A stretch of 5,803 nt of DNA from Anaerolineales bacterium (GTDB lineage: Bacteria > Chloroflexota > Anaerolineae > Anaerolineales > Villigracilaceae): NCBI GenBank assembly GCA_025056515.1, contig JANWWB010000134.1, forward strand, positions 1-5,803, in the 5' to 3' direction. Of this stretch, positions 1 to 5,210 are shown one piece after another. Below the pieces are notes generated by a model, which saw only the letters and a program-made list of their open reading frames with translations, made no database searches and was not told the DNA's origin. Every line of letters begins with the position of its first letter. The first letter of the stretch is position 1. A program made the position numbers and the translations under genes.

Positions 1-757
1 GAATAAACGAATTTTGATTGTTCTTTCTCTTCTCATGCTTTGGACAGTTTCTGCTTGCGCTCCTAAGCCCGTTCCTGATCTAGGATGTGCAAAGACGATA
101 GACGGCTTACGGCGCTTGCGCGCCGATCTGGTCACACCAGACCATCTTTTTGCGACTTTACCGGTGGAAAATGGAAGTGAGTTTGATCCTAATACTTATT
201 TTACCGTCTTTAATCACCTCTCGATGGAAGAAGGATACGTGCTTGATTTTGTATATACCTATAATGCCATGGGCGGCTCACCGACCTTGTTTGCCCGCCG
301 CCAGGAATGGGAGCCTTTCAACTCTTGGGCAGATGTCCGACCAGGGATGGATAACTACCTGTATCACGTCAGAACAGACGGCACACCAGAGGGATATGTG
401 CAATTTGTCATCCTCGCTATCATGGCCGAACAATTTTACCTTGACTGGCATGCAAATTATAACGATATGCAAGTGGTTTGCAATCGACAGACCGTTCAAG
501 CTCTGGTCAAGTCCATTCAAAAGGGTGAGTTTGGCGCTCGGATGAGCAAAGAAGCACAAAATCAAGCTCTTTCTATTCAGCCTGTAGAACCCTCCGTAGT
601 TATTAACGAAGATACAGTTGAAGTTCAGGTGATCACCTTTACCAAATGGGGGGGATTTTATCGCAAGAGTTTCATCCTTCAGCGCACTTTTCCGCACTAC
701 TTTTTGGATGTCAAACAGGAAGTTCTTGTGCCGTACAATTGCGGTATTGCCTTCTAA
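1..757 (+). CDS. Putative lipoprotein of unknown function (5' end cut by window edge)
   Basis: The first in-window start is a TTG at 14, but the reading frame is open back to base 2 and reads N-K-R-I before it. Base 1 is G, so an ATG whose first two bases lie outside the window would give M-N-K-R plus a hydrophobic stretch, a textbook signal peptide; the TTG start would lose the positive residues. A lipobox V-S-A-C follows, with the lipidated Cys at residue 20 counted from the inferred Met. The mature protein (about 232 residues) should therefore be anchored to the outer face of the membrane. It is rich in aromatic residues, has three further cysteines and no repeats, and matches no family I recognise. 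The last residues are hydrophobic (Cys-Gly-Ile-Ala-Phe). No terminator separates it from the next gene, so read-through is possible. The lipoprotein call is good; the function is unknown. Confidence 0.85.
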   Translation, partial: NKRILIVLSLLMLWTVSACAPKPVPDLGCAKTIDGLRRLRADLVTPDHLFATLPVENGSEFDPNTYFTVFNHLSMEEGYVLDFVYTYNAMGGSPTLFARRQEWEPFNSWADVRPGMDNYLYHVRTDGTPEGYVQFVILAIMAEQFYLDWHANYNDMQVVCNRQTVQALVKSIQKGEFGARMSKEAQNQALSIQPVEPSVVINEDTVEVQVITFTKWGGFYRKSFILQRTFPHYFLDVKQEVLVPYNCGIAF

Positions 758-777
758 ATTCTGGTCTATGCTATACT
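747..777 (+). promoter_or_regulatory. Extended -10 promoter for the alpha-oxoamine synthase gene
   Basis: TATACT at 772-777 is preceded directly by TGC, an extended -10 element. The best -35 is TTGCCT at 747-752 with a long 19-bp spacer, so the extended -10 would have to do most of the work. Transcription would start near 784, giving a leader of about 26 bases that contains the ribosome binding site. This is a consensus match only. Confidence 0.5.
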
Positions 778-795
778 TACGCTCAACTTTTTTGT

Positions 796-802
796 GAAGG
801 AG
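796..802 (+). promoter_or_regulatory. Strong ribosome binding site fixing the start at 810
   Basis: GAAGGAG lies 7 bases before the ATG at 810. It singles out this ATG over the downstream in-frame ATG at residue 11. Confidence 0.8.
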
Positions 803-809
803 CAAAAAG

Positions 810-2021
810 ATGGACTTCAACTCAACTGACGATGCTGTCATGCGGCGTATTCGCTACTTTAGCGAACGAGAGCGCAAGTTACGCGAAAATGGTCTCTATT
901 TTTACAACCAGCCCGTTCAGGAATTGCGTGGAGGAGCACGCGTGGTGGTCAACGGGCGCGAGATGGGCATGTATGCCTCCTACAGTTACCTTGGTCTGAT
1001 AGGACATCCCCGTATCAACAAGGCCGCGCGTGATGCTATTGACCGTTTCGGTACAGGGACCCATGGGGTGCGCACGCTGGCCGGCACCTTAACCATCCAT
1101 CGTGAGCTTGAAGAGACAATTGCTGAATTTAAACACGCCGAGGCAGCCATTACCTATTCTTCCGGTTATGCAACGAATTTGGCCGTCATCTCTTCCCTGA
1201 TGGGGCGCGGAGATTATGTCCTTTCCGATAAGCTCAACCATGCCTCTATCGTGGATGGCTGTCTCATGTCGGGCGCCGAATTTCGGCGATTCCGTCACAA
1301 CGACATGGAAGATCTCGAACGACGTCTCCAGCAGATTCCTGCCGGAGCGGCTAAATTGGTTGTTGCAGATGCTGTCTTTAGCATGGATGGAGATATCATC
1401 GATTTGCCTCGCATGGTCGAGCTATGCAAGAAGTATAACGCTTGGCTCATGATTGATGAAGCTCACTCAGTCGGTGTTTTAGGTAAGACCGGGCGCGGGA
1501 TTGAGGAACATTTTGATTTATGGGATACAATTGACATCAAAATGGGTACACTTTCCAAGACCATTCCTTCAGTCGGTGGATATGTGGCGGGGAAGAAGGA
1601 ATTGATTCAATATCTGCGTCATGCCAGCCGCGCCTATATTTTCTCTGCAGCTTTGCCCCCGGCCCAGGCCGCAGCAGCCAACGAAGCCTTTAAGGTGATT
1701 CTTGATGAACCTTGGCGTATCGAGAAATTACGCGCCAACGCCAGTCGCTTCTTGAATGGTTTGAAGCAGGCTGGTTTTGATACCTTGTTCAGCACAACAG
1801 CGATTGTCCCGGTCGTGTGTGGTAGCGATGAACGCGCCTTTGAGCTTACGCGTGAGTGCCAGAATCGCGATTTGTTTGTCCTACCGGTTGTTTCCCCGGC
1901 GGTACCGGAGGGATTAGCACGCTTGCGGGCAACAGTCTTGGCTTCTCACGAACCAGATGAAATTGATTATGCCATTGAAGTCATCACCCAGGCGGGAAAG
2001 AAGCTTGGTCTTATCCAATAA
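810..2021 (+). CDS. PLP-dependent alpha-oxoamine synthase (KBL/AONS/SPT family aminotransferase class I/II)
   Basis: The 403 residues are full length for the alpha-oxoamine synthase family: glycine C-acetyltransferase (Kbl), 8-amino-7-oxononanoate synthase (BioF), 5-aminolevulinate synthase and serine palmitoyltransferase. These cytosolic enzymes join an amino acid to an acyl thioester with loss of CO2. Visible marks are G-T-G-T-H-G-V-R-T-L-A-G-T at 81-93, the aromatic stack and Gly-Tyr at 116-120, the cofactor-stacking His144 in L-N-H-A-S-I-V-D-G, D-E-A-H-S at 216-220 with Asp216 and His219, the Schiff-base Lys250 in T-L-S-K, and the carboxylate-binding R-L-R-A-T at 371-375. The text after the lysine (T-I-P-S-V-G-G-Y-V-A-G) looks more like serine palmitoyltransferase or polyketide-linked members than classic BioF. 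No biotin, threonine-degradation or sphingolipid genes are adjacent, so I do not assign substrates. It probably has its own promoter, and it ends at the terminator 21 bases downstream. Confidence 0.93.
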   Translation: MDFNSTDDAVMRRIRYFSERERKLRENGLYFYNQPVQELRGGARVVVNGREMGMYASYSYLGLIGHPRINKAARDAIDRFGTGTHGVRTLAGTLTIHRELEETIAEFKHAEAAITYSSGYATNLAVISSLMGRGDYVLSDKLNHASIVDGCLMSGAEFRRFRHNDMEDLERRLQQIPAGAAKLVVADAVFSMDGDIIDLPRMVELCKKYNAWLMIDEAHSVGVLGKTGRGIEEHFDLWDTIDIKMGTLSKTIPSVGGYVAGKKELIQYLRHASRAYIFSAALPPAQAAAANEAFKVILDEPWRIEKLRANASRFLNGLKQAGFDTLFSTTAIVPVVCGSDERAFELTRECQNRDLFVLPVVSPAVPEGLARLRATVLASHEPDEIDYAIEVITQAGKKLGLIQ

Positions 2022-2041
2022 GATGGGGTAAGATAGGGAAC

Positions 2042-2083
2042 AAAAAGGAGCAAGTCGAGATAGCGGCGACTTGCTCTTTTCTT
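2042..2083. terminator. Bidirectional intrinsic terminator
   Basis: A perfect 10-bp stem pairs GAGCAAGTCG (2048-2057) with CGACTTGCTC (2067-2076) around a 9-base loop. TTTT-C-TT follows on the plus strand. On the minus strand the same stem is followed by C then TTTTT (bases 2046-2042). It can therefore end the plus-strand synthase transcript and also any minus-strand transcript coming from the small ORFs at 2157-2312. Confidence 0.88.
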
Positions 2084-2088
2084 ATGCA

Positions 2089-2122
2089 ACAACAAGCAAG
2101 TGCTCCCTTTCTTGCTTGTTGT
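2089..2122. repeat. Perfect 12-bp inverted repeat (hairpin without U-tract)
   Basis: ACAACAAGCAAG (2089-2100) and CTTGCTTGTTGT (2111-2122) are exact reverse complements around a 10-base loop. Neither strand has a T-run after it, so it is not a standard terminator. AGCAAGT at 2095-2101 can also pair with ACTTGCT at 2069-2075, the right arm of the neighbouring terminator, so the two hairpins can exclude each other. It may protect the 3' end of a minus-strand transcript or act as a structural switch; the role is unknown. Confidence 0.7.
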
Positions 2123-2156
2123 AGTGAGCATAGACACTGAGGAATCTTTTTGATAT

Positions 2157-2243
2157 TTAGCGTTGTGAAGCGCGGCGTTTTTGGATGATATCCACCGTAA
2201 AGACAATCAACATCGCAATTGTTGAAAGAATCAGCATTTCCAT
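2157..2243 (-). CDS. Candidate small single-span membrane peptide (28 aa)
   Basis: The minus-strand ORF from ATG at 2243 to TAA at 2157 encodes 28 residues. Residues 3-20 are almost wholly hydrophobic (M-L-I-L-S-T-I-A-M-L-I-V-F-T-V-D-I-I), with Asp18 inside or at the edge of the span. A basic tail (K-R-R then R at the end) would put the C-terminus in the cytoplasm. GAGGATAGG at 2260-2252 ends 8 bases before the ATG, a good ribosome binding site. The composition is that of small bacterial membrane subunits and regulators such as KdpF or CydX in general style, but I see no sequence match to any of them. It lies downstream of the histidine kinase on the same strand, and the bidirectional terminator at 2042-2083 would close its transcript. 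A phased hexamer array and a possible promoter precede it. Likely real, function unknown. Confidence 0.55.
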   Translation of the reverse strand: MEMLILSTIAMLIVFTVDIIQKRRASQR

Positions 2244-2251
2244 AATTATTG

Positions 2252-2260
2252 CCTATCCTC
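2252..2260 (-). promoter_or_regulatory. Ribosome binding site of the 28-residue peptide
   Basis: On the minus strand it reads GAGGATAGG, ending 8 bases before the ATG at 2243. It contains the TAG stop of the 19-codon upstream ORF (2255-2253), an arrangement typical of translational coupling. Confidence 0.55.
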
Positions 2261-2312
2261 TCGCACTGACCTTACGCCCAATCATGTTCCACAGCCGGCT
2301 TTGTTCTTTCAT
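2253..2312 (-). CDS. Candidate 19-codon leader ORF upstream of the membrane peptide
   Basis: ATG at 2312 to TAG at 2253 on the minus strand gives a basic 19-residue peptide (M-K-E-Q-S-R-L-W-N-M-I-G-R-K-V-S-A-R-G). There is no Shine-Dalgarno site, but a TACAAT hexamer lies 8 bases upstream, so transcription could begin at or next to the ATG and the ORF could be read as a leaderless message. Its stop is inside the ribosome binding site of the 28-residue ORF. It may be a translated leader that opens the next start, or it may be a chance ORF. Nothing in the peptide suggests a function. Confidence 0.25.
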   Translation of the reverse strand: MKEQSRLWNMIGRKVSARG

Positions 2313-2526
2313 CAAATTTGATTGTATCGCTTGAAATTTAACAGGCTATTAAGAATAGGTCACAATCTAGTTAACGTGCTTGTATCCTCAAAGCAAAGAT
2401 TGTTGACCATGGGTGTCTGTTCTGAGAACGTCTTAACCGAGAAGTTGCTCTCGTCCGATCAACTGAATTCGTTAGCTCTTTGTGGATCGAATGCCTGCCT
2501 CTACCAGGATTGGCTTTGCTTCAAAA
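2313..2526. other. Gap between histidine kinase and small ORFs
   Basis: Apart from the hexamers and -10 at 2321-2374, these 214 bases show no convincing gene. There is no terminator just after the kinase stop at 2527, so the two-component transcript could run on into the small ORFs and stop at 2042-2083. An 11-base palindrome, GTTCTGAGAAC (2419-2429), is present but I cannot link it to any regulator. Confidence 0.5.
2321..2374 (-). promoter_or_regulatory. Possible activator-dependent promoter: phased TTAA hexamers plus TACAAT -10
   Basis: Read on the minus strand, TTAACT (2374-2369), GTGACC (2363-2358), TTAATA (2352-2347) and TTAAAT (2341-2336) start exactly 11 bases apart. The second is a poor match to the Gram-positive PhoP hexamer TT(A/C/T)A(C/T)A; the first and third are good. 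TACAAT at 2326-2321 follows 9 bases later, with no recognisable -35. Tandem sites ending about 10 bases before a -10 are the known layout of PhoB-activated promoters. Assigning it to the adjacent regulator is inference. Confidence 0.35.
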
Positions 2527-3768
2527 CTAACCAACCGGGACGGTGAAGTAAAAGATACTGCCCTGCCCTTCTACGCTTTCGGCCCAAATGCGCCCCCCAT
2601 GCGCCTCAACGATATGCTTGGCAATCGATAATCCTAGCCCTGTTCCGCCACCCGAACGAGCGCGATCGGATTTATAAAAGCGTTCAAACACGCGCGGCAG
2701 ATCTTCGGCCGAAATCCCCACACCTGTATCTTGCACCGAGAAGCGCACAAACGGTCCCTCCACGATGGCAGATAGGCGCACTTCACCTCCCGGCGGAGTG
2801 AATTTGACAGCATTATGAATCAAGTTGACAAGGACTTGCTCCAAACGCGAAGCATCGGCGCGGACATATGGTAAATCTTGACCCACTTCGACGGTCAGCG
2901 AAAGACCAGCGCGTTCGGCCTGGGCGCGCATGCGATCGGCAGCTATTTCTAACAGCCGAGCTGCTGCTACTGATTTCAGATTGAGTGGTGCTTGTCCCGA
3001 TTCGATGCGCGTCAACTCAAGCAGTTCAGCCGCCATTTGGCTGAGGGCATCCACCTCGGTTTCGATGCGGTTCAGAAACCGACGCGCCGCCTCGGGGTCC
3101 TCCAACGCTCCATCACGCAATGTTTCGGTCAGGGCTTTGAGAGAAGCCAGCGGCGTGCGTAATTCGTGAGAAACGTTTGAGATGAAATCCCGCCGGACGG
3201 TCTCCAACCGACGCAAACGGGTTAGATCCTGCACAAGGAGCAGGCAAATCCCCTTTGGTCGGTCGGGCAAGACGAAAAGTTGTAGAAAACGCTTGCGCGT
3301 CGGGATTTCGATAGCAATGCTTTGTTCTTCCCCGCTCGATTGAGCGCGTCGCCAAGCATCAATCAATTGATGATGGCGTATGACTTCAGCAACGGTCTTC
3401 CCGATGACTGACCCGGTTTCAAAGAGCATCTCGGCTGCTGGGTTAGCCAATTGAATGCGACCTTTGCTATTGGCTATCAGGACCCCATCTGTCATCCGAT
3501 CCAAGACGGCAGAAAGCTCGGCTCGCTGAGTTTCGGTCTCTTCGAGCTTTGTCAAGAGGTTAAGCGTAAGCGAACGGACTGCATTCGAAAGGGTAGCTAA
3601 ACCTGGGACATTGCTGGGGAGAGACTCGGGCGTTGTTTGGCCAGCTACGATATTTTGCAAGAGACGGGTATATAAGCTTAAATGACGGAGCAGACGGAAG
3701 TACTTCCAGGCCAAGAAAGCGGCTAGCACAAACGAAAGGATACCTAAACCACCAAGTAGCCAGTTCAT
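2527..3768 (-). CDS. PhoR-like sensor histidine kinase with one membrane span and a PAS domain
   Basis: With ATG at 3768 the protein has 413 residues. The frame extends to a TTG at 3780, four codons earlier, but GAAGG (3778-3774) is well placed for the ATG, one base after the regulator's stop. Layout: an N-terminal membrane span at about 3-24; a basic linker and helical segment to about 82; a PAS domain at about 83-175 (R-M-T-D-G-V-L-I-A, then N-P-A-A-E at 109-113); HisKA with phosphoacceptor His201 in S-H-E-L-R-T-P; and HATPase_c with N box Asn319 in [14 protein letters not shown] at 347-352, F-E-R-F-Y-K at 361-366 and [10 protein letters not shown] at 373-382. All catalytic boxes are present. 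It has no extracellular sensor domain, as in PhoR-type kinases, which take their signal from the Pst transporter and PhoU. Those genes are not in the window, so phosphate sensing is likely but unproven. Its partner is the regulator encoded just upstream. Confidence 0.93.
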   Translation of the reverse strand: MNWLLGGLGILSFVLAAFLAWKYFRLLRHLSLYTRLLQNIVAGQTTPESLPSNVPGLATLSNAVRSLTLNLLTKLEETETQRAELSAVLDRMTDGVLIANSKGRIQLANPAAEMLFETGSVIGKTVAEVIRHHQLIDAWRRAQSSGEEQSIAIEIPTRKRFLQLFVLPDRPKGICLLLVQDLTRLRRLETVRRDFISNVSHELRTPLASLKALTETLRDGALEDPEAARRFLNRIETEVDALSQMAAELLELTRIESGQAPLNLKSVAAARLLEIAADRMRAQAERAGLSLTVEVGQDLPYVRADASRLEQVLVNLIHNAVKFTPPGGEVRLSAIVEGPFVRFSVQDTGVGISAEDLPRVFERFYKSDRARSGGGTGLGLSIAKHIVEAHGGRIWAESVEGQGSIFYFTVPVG

Positions 3769-3769
3769 A

Positions 3770-4480
3770 TTAACCTTCAAAACGGTAACCGCCGCCTCTT
3801 ACCGTTACAATCCGTTTGGGATTTGCTGGATCCGGCTCGATTTTTTGGCGCAGCCAACGGACATGCACGTCAACGGTCCGGCTATCGCCGATGTAATCCC
3901 ACCCCCACACTCGTTCTAGAATAAATTCACGGCTGAGCATTTGTCCTTTGTGTTCGGCAAAGAAGACCAACAGCTCGTATTCCTGGGGCTTGAGTGGCAA
4001 AACCTCTCCGTTGAGGGTGACTTCGCGACGGGTCAAATCAATCGAAAGATTGCCGAACGTGAAAATTTTGTGCGCTTCTTCACCGGCTTTCACTTTTTCC
4101 ATGACCTGACGCACCAGTTCGGTACGCCGTAATTGGGCTTTGACGCGCGCTAACAATTCGCGCATCGAGAAAGGTTTTGTGAGGTAATCATCTGCTCCGA
4201 TTTCCAAGCCGACCACGCGGTCAATTTCTTCATCACGAGCCGTGAGCATGATGATGGGCACGCTCATTTCTTTTCGCAGTATCTTGCAGACTTCAAAACC
4301 ATCCAGCCCAGGGAGCATGATGTCGAGCACAATCAAGTCAGGCGGATGTGTACGCGCCGCCTCGAGTGCTTTCAGGCCATCGCTCACCGCCTCGACTTCG
4401 TAGCCTTGTTTTTTCAAATTGTAGACCAGGGTTTCTTGAAGAGCAGGTTCGTCTTCGACCACAAGGATATACTCGCTCAT
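3770..4480 (-). CDS. PhoB/PhoP-like response regulator (OmpR family)
   Basis: The 236-residue DNA-binding response regulator has a full receiver domain (3-120): acidic pair Glu9-Asp10, phosphoacceptor Asp53 in V-L-D-I-M-L-P, Thr80 in M-L-T-A-R, and Lys102 in T-K-P-F. A winged-helix OmpR/PhoB domain spans about 138-235, with the recognition helix [15 protein letters not shown] at 201-215 and the wing ending R-G-G-G-Y-R-F. It is the first gene of a two-gene operon with the PhoR-like kinase; one base separates the genes, so they should be translated together. The most similar well-known families are PhoB of Proteobacteria and PhoP of Bacillus, the phosphate-starvation regulators, though OmpR-family regulators are hard to tell apart by eye. 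There is no Shine-Dalgarno site before ATG 4480. Instead an extended -10 stands 6 bases upstream, which suggests a leaderless message. Confidence 0.94.
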   Translation of the reverse strand: MSEYILVVEDEPALQETLVYNLKKQGYEVEAVSDGLKALEAARTHPPDLIVLDIMLPGLDGFEVCKILRKEMSVPIIMLTARDEEIDRVVGLEIGADDYLTKPFSMRELLARVKAQLRRTELVRQVMEKVKAGEEAHKIFTFGNLSIDLTRREVTLNGEVLPLKPQEYELLVFFAEHKGQMLSREFILERVWGWDYIGDSRTVDVHVRWLRQKIEPDPANPKRIVTVRGGGYRFEG

Positions 4481-4486
4481 ACTTTT

Positions 4487-4495
4487 ATCATATCA
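4487..4495 (-). promoter_or_regulatory. Extended -10 promoter placing the start site at the regulator's ATG
   Basis: On the minus strand TGA-TATGAT occupies 4495-4487, an extended -10 with five of six consensus bases. No -35 is recognisable at the usual distance. Only six bases lie between it and ATG 4480, so transcription would begin at or within a base or two of the A of ATG, giving a leaderless mRNA. This agrees with the missing ribosome binding site. Confidence 0.55.
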
Positions 4496-4552
4496 CAGGT
4501 GAAAATGAGATTGAGGAGTTTTAGCTACTGAATCGGCGGCAAATCAAATAGA

Positions 4553-4603
4553 TTTACAAAACCTTAACATGCTCTTAAAAGGTCAACAATCAAAGCATAG
4601 TAT
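4553..4603 (+). promoter_or_regulatory. PhoP/PhoB-box-like tandem hexamers overlapping a promoter
   Basis: TTTACA (4553-4558), TTAACA (4564-4569) and TTAAAA (4575-4580) are direct repeats with exactly 5 bases between them, one per helical turn. The first two fit the Bacillus PhoP hexamer TT(A/C/T)A(C/T)A fully; the third differs at one base. TTAAAA is also in the position of a -35, 17 bases before a weak -10, TAGTAT (4598-4603), which would start transcription near 4610. The repeats read towards the small gene at 4644. A typical OmpR-family regulator binds such repeats as a head-to-tail dimer; that the adjacent regulator does so here is inferred. Confidence 0.5.
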
Positions 4604-4630
4604 CTTTAGGATAAGCAGTGAATCCGGACA

Positions 4631-4637
4631 AGGAAGG
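4631..4637 (+). promoter_or_regulatory. Ribosome binding site of the 100-residue gene
   Basis: AGGAAGG lies 6 bases before ATG 4644 and 9 before the next ATG at 4647. Both starts are possible. The site supports the plus-strand ORF over the overlapping minus-strand frames. Confidence 0.7.
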
Positions 4638-4643
4638 TAGAAA

Positions 4644-4946
4644 ATGATGATTGGTTTTGTCGAAGCGCAACGAATTTGGAGCACCGTACAACAACCCCGC
4701 TGTTCATCAGGTTTTCCAAATGGTTACTTGCTCTTCCTTTCGGCGCTAGATGAAGGGTGGCAAGTACGACGTATCTATTTGCGACCTTCCTGGGATCAGC
4801 ACGGATTTATCTATCTGATCGATCTTTGGCACAGTGACTTTCGTCGTTGCCAGCAAATTGTCTTACCCAAAACGCCTCAAATCGAGTCTCTCTTGATGCC
4901 GTATAAGACATCCTCAGAGGAGCAGTGGGCGTCGGTGTGTAGCTAG
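4644..4946 (+). CDS. Hypothetical protein, 100 aa, divergent from the two-component system
   Basis: The ORF runs from ATG 4644 (or 4647) to TAG 4946 and encodes 100 residues with no signal peptide or membrane span, so it is probably cytosolic. The middle (42-85) alternates short hydrophobic and charged or aromatic pieces: V-R-R-I-Y-L-R-P-S-W-D-Q-H-G-F-I-Y-L-I-D-L-W-H, then a stretch ending I-V-L-P. That suggests a small beta-rich fold with conserved-looking Trp, Tyr and His. There are three cysteines (20, 69, 99) but no metal-binding spacing. I do not recognise a family. A clear ribosome binding site and the phased hexamers upstream support it as a real gene, perhaps a target of the neighbouring regulator. 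A strong hairpin 35 bases downstream probably marks the end of its transcript. Confidence 0.7.
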   Translation: MMIGFVEAQRIWSTVQQPRCSSGFPNGYLLFLSALDEGWQVRRIYLRPSWDQHGFIYLIDLWHSDFRRCQQIVLPKTPQIESLLMPYKTSSEEQWASVCS

Positions 4947-4981
4947 TGGTCGGGCTTTCATCTTTCTTCTCCTTGTGGTGA

Positions 4982-5016
4982 GACATACTACCTCGTGTCA
5001 TGCGAGGTAGTATGTC
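4982..5016. repeat. Perfect 14-bp inverted repeat, possible U-less terminator
   Basis: GACATACTACCTCG (4982-4995) and CGAGGTAGTATGTC (5003-5016) are exact reverse complements around the 7-base loop TGTCATG. The hairpin would be very stable. Neither strand has a T-run after it, so it is not a classic intrinsic terminator. It may end or stabilise the 100-residue gene's transcript, or be a double-stranded binding site for a dimeric protein, or a copy of a dispersed repeat. The sequence alone does not decide. Confidence 0.75.
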
Positions 5017-5210
5017 CTTAAATGGGTGGACAAGCAAAATCTTCTTCTTGAGGGGGGCTTCTTGTGAAAAGCGTATTTTACCATCTGTACCGCACAGTTT
5101 AGAGCGCGCATGTCTTTGCTTTCTCCCTTCTCTCCGGCTACAGGTGGGGTAAAATGGGAGGTGTTGCAGCAATTTTTTCTGAAGCACAAATTCAGTTTGT
5201 TGGAGATTCG
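5017..5210 (+). other. Leader and upstream region of the MgtC-family gene
   Basis: No convincing gene lies here. The minus-strand frames through it have unconvincing, low-complexity composition and no ribosome binding site. TAAAAT at 5150-5155 is a plausible -10 without a clear -35, which would give a leader of about 50 bases before the ATG at 5211. GGAG at 5202-5205 is 5 bases before the ATG. An in-frame ATG at 5154 exists, but it overlaps the -10 candidate and would add 19 residues that are not typical of the family. Confidence 0.4.

Noticed and set aside
648..654. Run of seven G in the lipoprotein gene, a possible slippage or phase-variation tract
   Set aside because: The frame continues intact to a sensible stop, and a single run of seven G late in a gene is weak evidence for phase variation.
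278..841. 187-codon minus-strand ORF opposite the lipoprotein and the start of the synthase
   Set aside because: It is antisense to a gene with a clear signal peptide and lipobox and overlaps the synthase promoter, ribosome binding site and start. It has no recognisable domain.
2023..2036. TGGGGTAAGAT, similar to the TGGGGTAAAAT before the MgtC-family gene, as a promoter
   Set aside because: A transcript starting here would run straight into the terminator at 2042-2083, so a promoter makes little sense.
2419..2429. Palindrome GTTCTGAGAAC as a possible SOS or other operator
   Set aside because: It does not fit the known LexA boxes, is not placed at a promoter, and an 11-base palindrome can occur by chance.
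2461..2520. tRNA T-arm-like text (ATTCGATCC on the minus strand)
   Set aside because: The flanking bases do not form a 5-bp stem and no acceptor, anticodon or D arm can be drawn around it.
2322..2546. 74-codon plus-strand ORF between the synthase terminator and the kinase
   Set aside because: There is no ribosome binding site, the composition is not protein-like, and it overlaps the kinase's 3' end antisense.
3768..3780. TTG start for the kinase, four codons before the ATG
   Set aside because: It overlaps the end of the regulator gene, while the ATG one base after the regulator's stop has a properly spaced GAAGG.
4807..5187. 126-codon minus-strand ORF over the 3' half of the 100-residue gene
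   Set aside because: It runs through the 14-bp hairpin and has unconvincing composition and no ribosome binding site. The plus-strand gene has one, plus a promoter-like region.
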